Positions 50,918 to 60,545 of a stretch of 64,000 nt of DNA are shown here, piece by piece; position 1 is the stretch's first letter, and every line of letters begins with the position of its first letter. The translations under genes and the position numbers were made by a program. This stretch comes from Variovorax sp. HW608 (GTDB taxonomy: Bacteria; Pseudomonadota; Gammaproteobacteria; Burkholderiales; Burkholderiaceae_C). Where the stretch lies: contig NZ_LT607803.1 in the NCBI RefSeq assembly GCF_900090195.1, positions 7,094,229 through 7,158,228 on the forward strand, given 5' to 3'. Under the pieces are notes generated by a model. The model was not told where the DNA came from. It did no database searches and was given only the letters and a program-made list of their open reading frames with translations.

Positions 50918-53875
50918 ATGAAACGGATGCTGATCAATGCCACGCAGGCCGAAGAACGCCGCCTGGCAATCGTCGACGGGCAAAAGCTCCTCGACTACGA
51001 GATCGAGATCGAAGGCCGCGAACAGCGAAAGGGCAACATCTACAAGGCCGTGGTGACGCGCGTCGAGCCGTCGCTGGAAGCCTGCTTCGTGGACTACGGC
51101 GAAGACCGCCACGGCTTCCTGCCGTTCAAGGAAATCTCCAAGCAGTACTTCGCCGAAGGCGTGTCGGCCAGCCAGGCCCGCATCCAGGACGTGATCAAGG
51201 AAGGCCAGGAACTGGTCGTCCAGGTCGAGAAGGAAGAGCGCGGCAACAAGGGCGCGGCGCTCACCACCTTCATTTCGCTGGCCGGCCGCTACGTCGTGCT
51301 GATGCCCAACAATCCGCGCGGCGGCGGCGTGAGCCGGCGCATCGAAGGCGACGACCGGGCCGAGCTCAAGGAAGCGATGGACCAGCTCGAATACCCGAAG
51401 GGCATGAGCATCATCGCGCGCACCGCCGGCATCGGCCGCTCGGCCCCCGAACTGCAGTGGGACCTGAACTACCTGCTCAAGCTCTGGGCCGCGATCGACG
51501 GCGCCGCCAAGGGCGGCAAGGGCGCCTTCCTGATCTACCAGGAGTCCTCGCTCGTCATCCGCGCGATCCGTGACTATTTCAATCACGACATCGGCGACAT
51601 CCTGATCGACACCGACGACATCTACGACCAGGCGCAGCAGTTCATGGCGCACGTGATGCCGGAGCATGCGGGCAAGGTCAAGCGCTATCGCGACGATGCC
51701 GCGCTGTTCAGCCGCTTCCAGATCGAGCACCAGATCGAATCGGCCTACGCCCGCACCGTGCAGCTGCCGAGCGGTGGCGCCATCGTGATCGACCACACCG
51801 AAGCACTGGTCTCGGTCGACGTCAACTCGGCCCGCGCGATCAAGGGCGGCGACATCGAGGAAACCGCCACCCGCACCAACCTCGAAGCGGCCGACGAAGT
51901 GGCGCGCCAGATGCGCCTGCGCGACCTGGGCGGCCTGATCGTGATCGACTTCATCGACATGGACGAGTCGAAGAACCGCCGCGAGGTCGAAAGCCGCCTG
52001 CGCGAAGCGCTGCGCCAGGACCGCGCGCGCGTGCAGTTCGGCTCGATCAGCAAGTTCGGCCTCATGGAAATGAGCCGCCAGCGCCTGAAGCCGGCGCTCT
52101 CCGAGGGCTCCTCGATCCCCTGCCCGCGCTGCGGCGGATCGGGCCACATCCGCGACACCGAATCGAGCGCGCTGCAGATCCTGCGCATCATTCAGGAAGA
52201 GTCCATGAAGGACAACACGGCCGCCGTGCACGTGCAGGTGCCGGTCGAGGTGGCGTCCTTCCTGCTCAACGAGAAGCGCACCGAGATCGCCAAGATCGAA
52301 CTCAAGCAGCGCGTGAGCGTGCTGATGGTGCCCAACAAGACGCTCGAGACCCCCAACTACAAGCTCGAGCGCCTCAAGCACGACGATCCGCGCCTCGACC
52401 ACATCGACGCCAGCTACAAGATGGCCGACGAGTTCGAGGACCCGACGGCCGTGACGCGCCGCTCGCAGGAGCCGACCAACCGGCAGACGCCGGTGATCAA
52501 GGGCGTGCTGCCGGACGCACCCGCGCCGGTGGTGGCGCCGAAGCCCGAGGCGGCACACGCGCCCGTCGCCGCGCCGGCTGCCGCCACCGCGGCCGCCTCC
52601 GCGGCACAGGCCAAGGCGGCCGAGACCGGCTTCTTCGGCTGGATCAAGCGGGTCTTCGGCGGCGCATCCGCCGCTGCGCCCGAACCCGCTCCGATTCCGG
52701 TCGAAGCACCGAAGCCGCGCCGCGAAGGTCGCGCGGGCGGCCAGGGCGGCGAAGCGCAACGCACCCCGCGTGACGGGGATCAGCGCCGCGGACGCGCCGA
52801 AGGCCGCCCTGGCCGCGATGGCGAACGTCGCGGCGGTCGCAACGGCGAACGCCGCGAAGGCGAACGTCGTGAGGGCCGCAGCGAAGCCCGCGCCGAGAAC
52901 CAGGCGCGCGAGCCGCGCGAAGCCCGCCAGGGCCGCGAAGGCGAGCGGCGCGGTCGTGGCGAACGCCGCGAAGGCGAGGTCCGCCAGCAACCCCTGGAAG
53001 CGGTGGATACCCCGCTCGAAGCCCAGACGCTTGCCGCCACCGGCGCGGCCAACGATTCCACCGTGCAGGCCGAGCGTGCGCCGCGCGGCCGCGGCGAACG
53101 CCGGGATCGTGGCGAACGCGGCGCCGAGACGCCCCGCGAGCGCGGCGGCGACGCTGCCCGCGAGGCTGGCGTGGAGGCCGCCCAGGGTGGCGCATCCGGC
53201 GAGCGCGCCGGCCGCAGCGGCCGAGAGGAACGCGCGCCGCGCGGTGAACGAGGCGAAGGCCGCCGCGAGCGCCGCAGCGACGGCGCTGCGCGGCCCGAAG
53301 CCGCTGCGGTGGAACCCTTCGCCGCAGAAGCCGGCGCAGCACCGGTCGAGGAACAAGGCGCCGAGGCCGCCCCGCGCCGTGAGGGCGAGGAGCGCCGGGG
53401 CCGTTCGCGCGACCGCTATGGCCGTGATCGCCGCGAGCGGGCTCCGCGTGAAGAAGGCGAGGCCGCCATGGCCGCATCGGCGCCCGCAGAACGCCCGCTC
53501 GGCGAACAGCGCCCGGCACAGCCGACCGTGGCGGAAGCGATCGCCGCGCCTCGGGCCGAACAGATCGTGGTTCCGCCGAGCGCCGCGCCCAAGCCCACGA
53601 TGCCCAAGGTCCAGCCCTTCGTCCTGCCGCTGGACGAACTTGCCCAGATCGCCGAAGGCTCGGGGCTGCAGTGGGTGAACTCCGATGCCGACCGGGTGGC
53701 GCAGGTCCGCGCCGCCATCGCGGCGGAGCCCAAGCCGGTCCACGTTCCCCGCGAACGGCCGCCCGCGATCGTGCTCGACGACGGTCCGCTGGTGCTGGTC
53801 GAGACCCGCCGGGATCTCGCGGGCATCGTGCTGCCCTTCGAACAGGCTGCGCAGGACGCGAGCCCCCGGCCCTGA
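50918..53875 (+). CDS. rne: Ribonuclease E
   Basis: The main endoribonuclease for mRNA decay and rRNA/tRNA processing and scaffold of the degradosome. The protein is 985 residues. The S1 domain covers about residues 35-125. The DNase I-like catalytic domain has Asp residues in [13 protein letters not shown] (about 301) and IVIDFIDMD (about 344). The Zn-link CPRCGGSGH lies near residues 402-408. The C-terminal 400 residues are an Arg/Glu/Ala-rich disordered region with repeated [13 protein letters not shown] runs, ending in a conserved short block ([16 protein letters not shown]). The leader holds AGAAGG 13 bases before the ATG. Confidence 0.95.
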   Translation: MKRMLINATQAEERRLAIVDGQKLLDYEIEIEGREQRKGNIYKAVVTRVEPSLEACFVDYGEDRHGFLPFKEISKQYFAEGVSASQARIQDVIKEGQELVVQVEKEERGNKGAALTTFISLAGRYVVLMPNNPRGGGVSRRIEGDDRAELKEAMDQLEYPKGMSIIARTAGIGRSAPELQWDLNYLLKLWAAIDGAAKGGKGAFLIYQESSLVIRAIRDYFNHDIGDILIDTDDIYDQAQQFMAHVMPEHAGKVKRYRDDAALFSRFQIEHQIESAYARTVQLPSGGAIVIDHTEALVSVDVNSARAIKGGDIEETATRTNLEAADEVARQMRLRDLGGLIVIDFIDMDESKNRREVESRLREALRQDRARVQFGSISKFGLMEMSRQRLKPALSEGSSIPCPRCGGSGHIRDTESSALQILRIIQEESMKDNTAAVHVQVPVEVASFLLNEKRTEIAKIELKQRVSVLMVPNKTLETPNYKLERLKHDDPRLDHIDASYKMADEFEDPTAVTRRSQEPTNRQTPVIKGVLPDAPAPVVAPKPEAAHAPVAAPAAATAAASAAQAKAAETGFFGWIKRVFGGASAAAPEPAPIPVEAPKPRREGRAGGQGGEAQRTPRDGDQRRGRAEGRPGRDGERRGGRNGERREGERREGRSEARAENQAREPREARQGREGERRGRGERREGEVRQQPLEAVDTPLEAQTLAATGAANDSTVQAERAPRGRGERRDRGERGAETPRERGGDAAREAGVEAAQGGASGERAGRSGREERAPRGERGEGRRERRSDGAARPEAAAVEPFAAEAGAAPVEEQGAEAAPRREGEERRGRSRDRYGRDRRERAPREEGEAAMAASAPAERPLGEQRPAQPTVAEAIAAPRAEQIVVPPSAAPKPTMPKVQPFVLPLDELAQIAEGSGLQWVNSDADRVAQVRAAIAAEPKPVHVPRERPPAIVLDDGPLVLVETRRDLAGIVLPFEQAAQDASPRP

Positions 53876-53880
53876 GACCG

Positions 53881-53947
53881 AGGGGCGCTCCAGCCCCTTT
53901 TTCAGATCCACAAGAAAAGCCCGGTGCATGTGCACCGGGCTTTTTTT
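53881..53947 (+). terminator. Tandem terminators after rne
   Basis: The first is AGGGGC-GCTCCA-GCCCCT followed by TTTT (53881-53902). The second is a 14-bp stem (53915-53928 with 53931-53944) that ends in a run of T and continues into CAT. They lie directly after the rne stop and insulate the exopolysaccharide genes. Confidence 0.88.
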
Positions 53948-54117
53948 CATGCGTGAGCGCCCGCTCCCGCCCGGCCGATCGCAATTCCTCAGCTTCTGTA
54001 TCGAGATCTCGCGGTCGATGCGACTTGTGATGCTGCGCCGCAACAAGAGACGAAGTCTGCACAAAGTCACGTTTCGCCAAACGGCGTACGCAAACAACAG
54101 ATCAGGACGCCTCGGCC

Positions 54118-54132
54118 TTAACATGTTGTTAA
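54118..54132. promoter_or_regulatory. 15-bp palindrome, possible operator
   Basis: Perfect half-sites TTAACA and TGTTAA flank a TGT centre in the AT-rich stretch upstream of the exopolysaccharide operon. The cognate protein is unknown. Confidence 0.4.
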
Positions 54133-54243
54133 ACAAAAGGACTACACTCAGCCGAAACATGCTGCAATGCATCAAAACGCCATGCAGACGGGCCGTACAG
54201 AGGAAAAGCCTAGACCGTTTGGCGGAAGATGTAGCGCTTTTGT

Positions 54244-54272
54244 TGACACGACAGCGGCCGCAGCATATGTTC
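54244..54272 (+). promoter_or_regulatory. Candidate promoter of the exopolysaccharide operon
   Basis: A consensus TTGACA -35 (54244-54249) is followed after 17 bp by TATGTT (54267-54272), 4 of 6 matches to the -10 consensus. The expected transcript would start near 54279 and have a leader of about 73 nt before the first gene. Confidence 0.6.
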
Positions 54273-54351
54273 AAATTCTTGCGAATAGTAGTAAAGCGTT
54301 ACACTGGAACGCTCTCTGATTGAAGCAGCACCCGTTACGGGAGAATTTCAA

Positions 54352-55074
54352 ATGTTTCGTTCTGACTCGACCGCAAACGGCAACGTGGTCCGACGTTTTT
54401 CTCCCGACGGAGGCGGTCCTTCGGCACCGGCGACCTATTCCCAGCCGCGTCGACTGACCCACTTCGAACGCGCCGCCAAACGGACCATCGACATCGTGGG
54501 CGCGCTCACGTTCTTCGCGCTGTTCGGTCCGCTCTATGTGATCGTGGCCCTCTGCGTCGCCATCAGCATGGGCCGTCCGGTCCACTTCTGGCAGAACCGG
54601 CTCGGTGAGAACGGACAACGCTTCCGCTTCTACAAGTTCCGTTCGATGGTGCGGAACTCGGAGGACGTGCTGGATGAATTCCTGAGCCGCAACGACATGG
54701 CGCGCACCGAATGGGACACCTTCCAGAAGCTGGAGAAGGATCCGCGGATTACGCCGGTCGGCACGATCATCCGCAAGCTCAGCCTGGACGAACTGCCCCA
54801 GTTCTGGAACGTCCTGAAGGGTGACATGAGCCTCGTCGGCCCCCGCCCCTGCATGGAGCGCCAACGCAGCCTCTACGGCAAGGGATGGGAGCACTACTGC
54901 GCGGTGCGCCCGGGCATCACCGGCCTGTGGCAGGTGAGCGGCCGAAACAGGCTTTCCTATGCACGCCGGGTGGAACTCGACGTCGAATACGTGAGCAACT
55001 GGTCGCTCTGGCTGGACGTCAAGATCCTGCTGAAGACCGTCCGCGCCGTGGTCAGCGGGGAGGGTTCGCGGTGA
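54352..55074 (+). CDS. Undecaprenyl-phosphate sugar phosphotransferase (initiating PGT)
   Basis: It probably transfers a sugar-1-phosphate to undecaprenyl phosphate, starting exopolysaccharide repeat-unit assembly. The 240-residue protein is a monotopic phosphoglycosyltransferase of the ExoY/WbaP core type. The re-entrant membrane helix is at about residues 45-72. FRFYKFRSM and the catalytic Asp146-Glu147 in SLDELPQFWNVLKGDMS follow, then LVGPRP. The N-terminal four-span region of WcaJ/WbaP is absent; only a short polar leader is present. The donor sugar cannot be told. Its stop overlaps the manC GTG. Confidence 0.9.
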   Translation: MFRSDSTANGNVVRRFSPDGGGPSAPATYSQPRRLTHFERAAKRTIDIVGALTFFALFGPLYVIVALCVAISMGRPVHFWQNRLGENGQRFRFYKFRSMVRNSEDVLDEFLSRNDMARTEWDTFQKLEKDPRITPVGTIIRKLSLDELPQFWNVLKGDMSLVGPRPCMERQRSLYGKGWEHYCAVRPGITGLWQVSGRNRLSYARRVELDVEYVSNWSLWLDVKILLKTVRAVVSGEGSR

Positions 55075-56510
55075 CAGCCGTTCACCCCGTCGTGCTCTGC
55101 GGGGGTAGCGGCACGCGGCTGTGGCCGCTCTCGCGCAAGACGCTGCCGAAGCAGTTCGTCCCGCTCGTCGGCGACAAGAGCCTGCTGGTGCTCACGCTCG
55201 AGCGCCTTCGGAAACTCAACACCGAAGTGACCTGCGTGGCTTCGGAAGAGCATCGGTTTCTCGTCCAGGAATGCGTGGATGCGGCCCAGGTGACGGGACG
55301 CCAGCTGCTCGAACCGGTCGCCCGGAACACCGCCGCCGCGATGGCTGCCGTGGCCCTGCTGAGCAAGCCGGACCAGTTGCTGCTCTTCGCGCCCGCGGAC
55401 CACCACATTCCCGATGTCGACGGCTTCACCGAGACGATCCGCAAAGGCATCCCCGCCGCGCTGCACGGCCACCTGGTGACTTTCGGCGTCGAGCCCACCT
55501 TCCCGAGCACCGCCTACGGCTACATCCGCCAGGGCACGAAGCTCGATGGACCGCTCGCCGAAGAAGCAGGCCACACGGTCGCATCCTTCATCGAGAAGCC
55601 CGCGGCCGCACGCGCCGAGCAACTGCTGCTCGAAGGCGGAAACTTCTGGAACGCCGGGATTCTGCTGGTGCAGGCGAAGGTGCTGATCAAGGCGCTGGAA
55701 GAGCACGCGCCGGACATTCTCGAGTCGTGCAAGTCCGCCACTGCAGCGGTCGAAGCCGACGGCGACTTCCTGCGCATGGAGCGTTCCGCGTTCGAGCACT
55801 GCCGCAGCCAGAGCATCGACTACGCGGTCCTCGAAAAATCGGATCGCGTCGCGGTCATCCCCTTCCGTGGGCGCTGGACCGACGTCGGCAGCTGGAATGC
55901 GGTGGCCGAACTGCACGAGCTGGACTCGAACGGCAACCGCATCAGCGGCAACGGCTTCGCGATGAGCTCGGCCAACACCTTCATCCACGCGCCGATCCGT
56001 CCCGTCGTGGCGCTCGGCACCAGGGACCTGCTGGTCGTCGACACGCCCGATGCGCTGCTGGTGGTGCACAACGACTGCGTGGAACAGGTCAAGGACGTCG
56101 TCGCGCTGCTGACGGCCAAGGGACAGAGCCAGGCGGTCCGCCATCGCCGCGTCCCGCGGCCCTGGGGGGCCTACGACAGCATCGACGACGGCGAACGATT
56201 CGCGGTCAAGCGCCTCACCGTGAAGCCGGGTGCCCGGCTCGCGCTCAGGATGCACCATCACCGCGCCGAGCACTGGGTGGTCGTCAAGGGCGCGGCGCGG
56301 GTGATCTGCGACGGCAACGCCCGCCTCGTGAAGGAAAACGAGTCGATCTACATCCCGGTGGGCGCGGTCTACCGCCTGGAGAACGCAGGCAAGACCACGC
56401 TGGAAGTGATCGAAGTGCAAACCGGCAGCTACCTGGGCGATGACGACATCGTTCGCTACGACGATGACGAGGCCCGGGGCACCGACGACGGTCGACGAAA
56501 GCTCGCCTGA
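55071..56510 (+). CDS. manC: Mannose-1-phosphate guanylyltransferase / mannose-6-phosphate isomerase
   Basis: It makes GDP-mannose, and its C-terminal domain can isomerise fructose-6-phosphate to mannose-6-phosphate. The 479-residue protein has the nucleotidyltransferase motif LCGGSGTRLWPLSRKTLPKQ at the N-terminus, FIEKPAAARAEQL and GNFWNAGILL in the middle, and the cupin RPWGAYDSIDDGERFAVKRL with MHHHRAEHW at the end. The start is a GTG overlapping the previous stop. The product feeds GDP-fucose synthesis. Confidence 0.93.
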   Translation: MTAVHPVVLCGGSGTRLWPLSRKTLPKQFVPLVGDKSLLVLTLERLRKLNTEVTCVASEEHRFLVQECVDAAQVTGRQLLEPVARNTAAAMAAVALLSKPDQLLLFAPADHHIPDVDGFTETIRKGIPAALHGHLVTFGVEPTFPSTAYGYIRQGTKLDGPLAEEAGHTVASFIEKPAAARAEQLLLEGGNFWNAGILLVQAKVLIKALEEHAPDILESCKSATAAVEADGDFLRMERSAFEHCRSQSIDYAVLEKSDRVAVIPFRGRWTDVGSWNAVAELHELDSNGNRISGNGFAMSSANTFIHAPIRPVVALGTRDLLVVDTPDALLVVHNDCVEQVKDVVALLTAKGQSQAVRHRRVPRPWGAYDSIDDGERFAVKRLTVKPGARLALRMHHHRAEHWVVVKGAARVICDGNARLVKENESIYIPVGAVYRLENAGKTTLEVIEVQTGSYLGDDDIVRYDDDEARGTDDGRRKLA

Positions 56511-56541
56511 CTTTCAACCTTGAACACCAAGGTGATACCGA

Positions 56542-57507
56542 ATGAACGAGTTCCAGAAACCGATTTTCGTGGCGGGTCATCGCGGCATGGTGGGAAGCGC
56601 GATCGTGCGCGGTCTCGCCGGCAGGGGCTACACCAACATCATCACCCGAAGCCGCGCCGAGCTTGACCTGACCGACCAGGCGCAGGTCAGGGCCTTCTTC
56701 GCCAGGGAAAAGCCGCAGGAGGTGTACGTGGCGGCGGCCCTGGTCGGCGGCATCCACGCCAACAACACCTACCCGGCCGAGTTCATCTATTCGAACCTGA
56801 TGGTCGAGGCGAACGTGGTCCACGAATCGTGGCGCAACGGCGTGGCCAAGCTGCTCTTCCTCGGATCGAGCTGCATCTATCCGCGCCTTGCCGCGCAGCC
56901 CATGTCGGAAGACGTGCTGCTGACCGGCAAGCTGGAGCCGACCAACGAGCCGTATGCGATCGCGAAGATCGCGGGCATCAAGCTGTGCGAGAGTTACAAC
57001 CGCCAGTACGGCTGCGACTACCGCAGCGTGATGCCGACCAACCTCTACGGCCCCGGCGACAACTATCACCCGCAGAACAGCCATGTGCTGCCCGCGATGA
57101 TCCGCCGCTTCCACGAGGCCAAGATGTCGGATGCGCCCTCGGTCGTGATCTGGGGGACCGGCACGCCCAAGCGGGAATTCCTCTACGTCGACGACCTGGC
57201 CAGCGCATGCGTGCACATCATGGACCTGCCGCGCGAGGTCTACGCCGCGCACACCGAGGTCATGAGCAGCCACATCAACATCGGCTCGGGCGAGGACCAG
57301 TCGATCGCCGAGCTCGCCCAGCTGGTGAGCGAGGTCGTGGGTTACCGCGGCACGATCCAGTACGACACGAGCAAGCCCGACGGCACGCCGCGCAAGCTGC
57401 TCGACATCTCCCGCATCCGCCAGCTCGGCTGGATGCCCAGAGTGCCTCTGCGTGAAGGTATTGCCAAGGCGTACGAAGATTTCCGCAGCGAAGAACTGGT
57501 CGCCTGA
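56542..57507 (+). CDS. fcl: GDP-L-fucose synthase
   Basis: It converts GDP-4-keto-6-deoxymannose to GDP-L-fucose. The 321-residue extended SDR has the cofactor loop [16 protein letters not shown], Ser109-Ser110-Cys111 in [10 protein letters not shown] and the catalytic Tyr138/Lys142 in [30 protein letters not shown] is the typical substrate loop. The preceding enzyme, GDP-mannose 4,6-dehydratase (gmd), is not in the window and must be encoded elsewhere if the pathway is complete. Confidence 0.94.
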   Translation: MNEFQKPIFVAGHRGMVGSAIVRGLAGRGYTNIITRSRAELDLTDQAQVRAFFAREKPQEVYVAAALVGGIHANNTYPAEFIYSNLMVEANVVHESWRNGVAKLLFLGSSCIYPRLAAQPMSEDVLLTGKLEPTNEPYAIAKIAGIKLCESYNRQYGCDYRSVMPTNLYGPGDNYHPQNSHVLPAMIRRFHEAKMSDAPSVVIWGTGTPKREFLYVDDLASACVHIMDLPREVYAAHTEVMSSHINIGSGEDQSIAELAQLVSEVVGYRGTIQYDTSKPDGTPRKLLDISRIRQLGWMPRVPLREGIAKAYEDFRSEELVA

Positions 57508-57535
57508 GCGGGGATCTCCCGATACGATTCGTGTG

Positions 57536-58510
57536 ATGCAAGGCTCCTCGATCTCGCTCATCCCTCCGGGCAGCGGTGGCGTCAAGGATTACGCGGTCGT
57601 CGTCGGAGGGCCGCTTCATGCGCCGCCGATGGAGCTCAGCCCCAGCACCGATTCCTCGTCGTGGTCCGGCGACATGCTGCTGCTGCACTTCAGCGGCTAC
57701 GGCTTCCAGAAGCGCGGGGTGCCGCTGTGGCTGGTCAACAGGGTCGGCAGCCTTCGCAAGCAGTTCAGGTCCTTCGGCGTGGTCTTTCACGAGCTTTTCG
57801 CTTTCGGACCGCCGTGGGGCTCGGCGTTCTGGCTCAACGGGATCCAGAAGCAGATCGCACGCGAACTCCTCGCCCTCTCCGATTTCTGGCTGACCAACCG
57901 GGACGAGTCCGCCCGCTGGCTGCTCCACCAGCGCCGCGATACGCCGCATCGCGTGCTGCCCGTGTTCTCGAACGTGGGCGAGCCCGACAGCATCGAGACC
58001 GAGCGCTTGCCGCGCATGGTCGTGTTCGGCAGCTCGGGGGTGCGGGCCAACGTCTACCAGTGGGCCGACGGCGAGATCTTCCGGCGGGCGCGCAAGGCGG
58101 GGCTCGAGATCCATGACATCGGCCCGCCCCAGCAGGACCCGTCGCTCATTCAGCGCCTCGAGCAGGAAGGCGTGGTGGCGCACGGGAAGCTCTCCGCCGA
58201 GGAGGTGAGCGCACAGCTGTCCGCCGCCGCATGCGGCGCCCTCGCCTACCCGACCGACTACGTCTCCAAGAGCGGCGTGTTCGCGGCCTATTGCGCGCAC
58301 GGCATCTGCCCCGTGCTGCTGGCCAGGGAATACGGTTCGCACGATGGCCTCGCGCCGCATGTGCACTACGTCCCGGGCTTCGAGGCGCTGGACGGATCGG
58401 TATCCAGCGCCCGGGTCATCGGGCGCGAAGCACGCAAGTGGTACGAGCCGCATCGCGTCGACGCGCATGTCGCCGCGCTGCGGGCCATGGCCGCGGAGGT
58501 GCAGAAATGA
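57536..58510 (+). CDS. Putative glycosyltransferase (GT-B type)
   Basis: A 324-residue soluble protein in the exopolysaccharide operon. The start is taken as the ATG at 57536; the frame is open from 57452 within fcl. No strong family signature is visible. The second half (VVFGSSGVRANVYQWADGEI, then LSAEEVSAQLSAAACGALAY) has the layout of a GT-B C-terminal domain, and HELFAFGPPWGSAFW resembles an acceptor-side loop. The operon context supports transfer of one sugar of the repeat unit. The linkage cannot be predicted. It overlaps the acetyltransferase gene by four bases. Confidence 0.65.
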   Translation: MQGSSISLIPPGSGGVKDYAVVVGGPLHAPPMELSPSTDSSSWSGDMLLLHFSGYGFQKRGVPLWLVNRVGSLRKQFRSFGVVFHELFAFGPPWGSAFWLNGIQKQIARELLALSDFWLTNRDESARWLLHQRRDTPHRVLPVFSNVGEPDSIETERLPRMVVFGSSGVRANVYQWADGEIFRRARKAGLEIHDIGPPQQDPSLIQRLEQEGVVAHGKLSAEEVSAQLSAAACGALAYPTDYVSKSGVFAAYCAHGICPVLLAREYGSHDGLAPHVHYVPGFEALDGSVSSARVIGREARKWYEPHRVDAHVAALRAMAAEVQK

Positions 58511-59190
58511 ACGACGACCTGCGGTTCCTCTGGAATTCGCGCGAACGTCCGCCGTTCGGGTCGAAGCGCTGGCTCGTGGTGTGGGCCAAGCGGGCGCTTC
58601 AGTTCCGGTCGCTCATGAACCTCACGCTGCACCGGCGCAAGCTGCGCGCGCGCGGCATGGAAATCGGCACGCTGTCGGTGATCGATTCGGACGACCTGAA
58701 AGGCCCCGGCTCCAACTTCAGCATCGGCGAGCGGACCTTCATCGCGCACAACGCCGAGCTCGTCGCGCTCGAGAAGATCACCATCGGCTCGCGCGTGGTC
58801 ATCAACGACCGCGTGACCGTCCTCACGGGCAGCCACCACGTCGGCGATCCGACATGGCGCCAGTTCAGGAAGCCCGTGCGCATCGAGGACTATGCGTGGA
58901 TCGCGGTCGGCGCCACGATCCTGCCGGGGGTCACGATCGGCTACGGGGCGGTGGTCGGCGCCGGTGCGGTCGTCGCCAAGGATGTTCCGCCGCTGGCGGT
59001 GGCGACCGGCAATCCGGCGACCGTGCGCCTCGACGTCCGGCCGCGCGATCTCGACTACGACCCGGTCATCTTCCTCGCGCCGTTCGAAGCCTGGGTGGGC
59101 CGCAGCAAGGGCGCCCTCGTCACGTCGGCTGACGCCATGCCATCGCGCGACGCGGCGCCGATGGGCCACGAGAAGTCAACAACGCCATGA
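58507..59190 (+). CDS. Left-handed beta-helix acyltransferase (WcaF-like)
   Basis: A 227-residue hexapeptide-repeat acyltransferase that probably O-acetylates a sugar of the polymer. Repeats are seen in IGERTFIAHNAELVALEKIT and IAVGATILPGVTIGYGAVVG, with the conserved GAGAVVAKDVPPLAVATGNP at the end. The HHVGDP segment likely provides the catalytic His. A 40-residue N-terminal helix precedes the helix domain and the C-terminal 40 residues are unrelated. The start lies in the previous stop and the stop overlaps the next start. Confidence 0.85.
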   Translation: MNDDLRFLWNSRERPPFGSKRWLVVWAKRALQFRSLMNLTLHRRKLRARGMEIGTLSVIDSDDLKGPGSNFSIGERTFIAHNAELVALEKITIGSRVVINDRVTVLTGSHHVGDPTWRQFRKPVRIEDYAWIAVGATILPGVTIGYGAVVGAGAVVAKDVPPLAVATGNPATVRLDVRPRDLDYDPVIFLAPFEAWVGRSKGALVTSADAMPSRDAAPMGHEKSTTP

Positions 59191-60545
59191 GCGCCGTCCT
59201 GTCATCCGCCCAGCCGCGCGCCGCGAGCCGGCCCCAGGCGCTGAGCCGCGCCGGGCAGCTCTTCCTGGCGGTGTTCATCATCGTCGTCTACGAAGGGGCG
59301 GTGCGCAAATGGGTGTCTTCCGCGGCATCGCTGCCGCTGGTCGGCTTGCGCGATCTCTGCGCCGCCGCGCTGATCCTCTACGCATGGAAGCGCGGCTACC
59401 TGCGACAGCACATGAAGATCACGGCCGCCATGTTCGCGTGGTCGCTGCTGGTGTTCGGATGGGGGCTGCTGCAACTCGCCGGGGGCGAGAGCTCACCCAT
59501 CATCTTCATCATCGGGCTGCGCTTCTGGCTGCTCTACACCTGGTTCGCCATCGCGGCGGCGGCGTCGATGAACGAAGCCGATTACCGCGCCGCCCTTCTC
59601 ACCGCGGCGTGGATGATGATCCTCATGGCGCCGCTCGCGGTGTTGCAGCACTACTCGCCGCCCGGGGCTCGGATCAACGCGCAGCTCGACAGCGACGACG
59701 AGGAAGGCATCTTCGTCGCGGTGGTCGGCGTGGTCCGCACCACCGGCACCTTCAGCTTCACCTCCGGCTACGCCACGTTCATGGCGCTGGTGGCGCCCGT
59801 CGTCTTCGGCCTGCTGTCGGCGAGAAAGCCCCGCACCAGGCACTACCTGTTCGCGACCGTGGTCTTCATTGCCTTCCTGACCGGCGCGCTGGTGAGCGGC
59901 TCCCGCACGGCGGTGATCTCGTCGGGGACGATGTTCATGGCGTACCTGCTCGGCAGGCTGCTGTTCTCCAGGATGCAGCAGAAGCCGGCGGCTGCGGTCG
60001 GGGTCATCATGGCGCTGTTGCTGGTCGGCATCTTCGCCATCTTCTTCCGGGACGCGATCGACGTCACGCAGACACGCTTCGAGCAGGCGTCGGAAGCGGA
60101 AGATTTCTGGAGCCGCGTGCAGATCATCCTGGTCGGCGAACCGCATGTGTTCGACACGGTCAACTGGCTGGGCGGGGGTGTCGGCTTCGGCTCGAACCTC
60201 GCCAACTTCGTGCGCACCGGTTCGTCAGGCTATTTCGCACTCGCCGAATCCGAAGGCGGCCGCATCCTGCTGGAAGGCGGACTGCTCGGCTTCTTCTACG
60301 TGGGGCTCAAGCTGATCGTGATCGCCATCGGCCTCTTCAAGAGCTTCAGGCTGTCGATGAAGACCCATTCGCCCTTCCCCGTGCTCGTCTGGCTCATCGC
60401 CGCGCTGGCGATCATGACCTGGCCCTCCAGCGGCCAATTGACCGCCCACGGGCTGCTCGGGATCATTTTCGCGTTCGCCCTCTTGCTGTTCCGGTTTCCG
60501 AGGCTTGAGCTCTTCCCTGGACGTGCCTCGAAATCGAAAACGTGA
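59187..60545 (+). CDS. Wzy-like O-antigen ligase/polymerase family membrane protein
   Basis: A 452-residue polytopic inner-membrane protein with about ten hydrophobic segments. It probably polymerises undecaprenyl-linked repeat units. Features of the O-antigen ligase/polymerase family are TGTFSFTSGYATFMAL, the conserved GALVSGSRTAVISSG segment and a large periplasmic loop before VNWLGGGVGFGSNLANFVR. No Wzx flippase is seen in the window. It overlaps both neighbouring genes by four bases. Confidence 0.82.
   Translation: MSAVLSSAQPRAASRPQALSRAGQLFLAVFIIVVYEGAVRKWVSSAASLPLVGLRDLCAAALILYAWKRGYLRQHMKITAAMFAWSLLVFGWGLLQLAGGESSPIIFIIGLRFWLLYTWFAIAAAASMNEADYRAALLTAAWMMILMAPLAVLQHYSPPGARINAQLDSDDEEGIFVAVVGVVRTTGTFSFTSGYATFMALVAPVVFGLLSARKPRTRHYLFATVVFIAFLTGALVSGSRTAVISSGTMFMAYLLGRLLFSRMQQKPAAAVGVIMALLLVGIFAIFFRDAIDVTQTRFEQASEAEDFWSRVQIILVGEPHVFDTVNWLGGGVGFGSNLANFVRTGSSGYFALAESEGGRILLEGGLLGFFYVGLKLIVIAIGLFKSFRLSMKTHSPFPVLVWLIAALAIMTWPSSGQLTAHGLLGIIFAFALLLFRFPRLELFPGRASKSKT

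Larger units (their letters stand above)
53948..54351 (+). other. Upstream regulatory region of the exopolysaccharide operon
   Basis: About 400 bp without a gene and with lower GC than its surroundings. It contains a TTAACA-TGT-TGTTAA palindrome at 54118-54132, an operator-like site, and a good sigma-70-type promoter at 54244-54272. Two TACACT hexamers (54144-54149 and 54301-54306) are further weak -10 candidates. A JUMPstart element was looked for and not seen. Confidence 0.5.

Noticed and set aside
50711..54274. Very long minus-strand open frame opposite rne
   Set aside because: The frame is a mirror of the GC-rich, Arg/Glu-biased rne coding sequence; the protein is low-complexity with no family features, and rne is secure on the other strand.
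53948..54351. JUMPstart/ops element before the exopolysaccharide operon
   Set aside because: The conserved ops core was looked for and not found in this gap.
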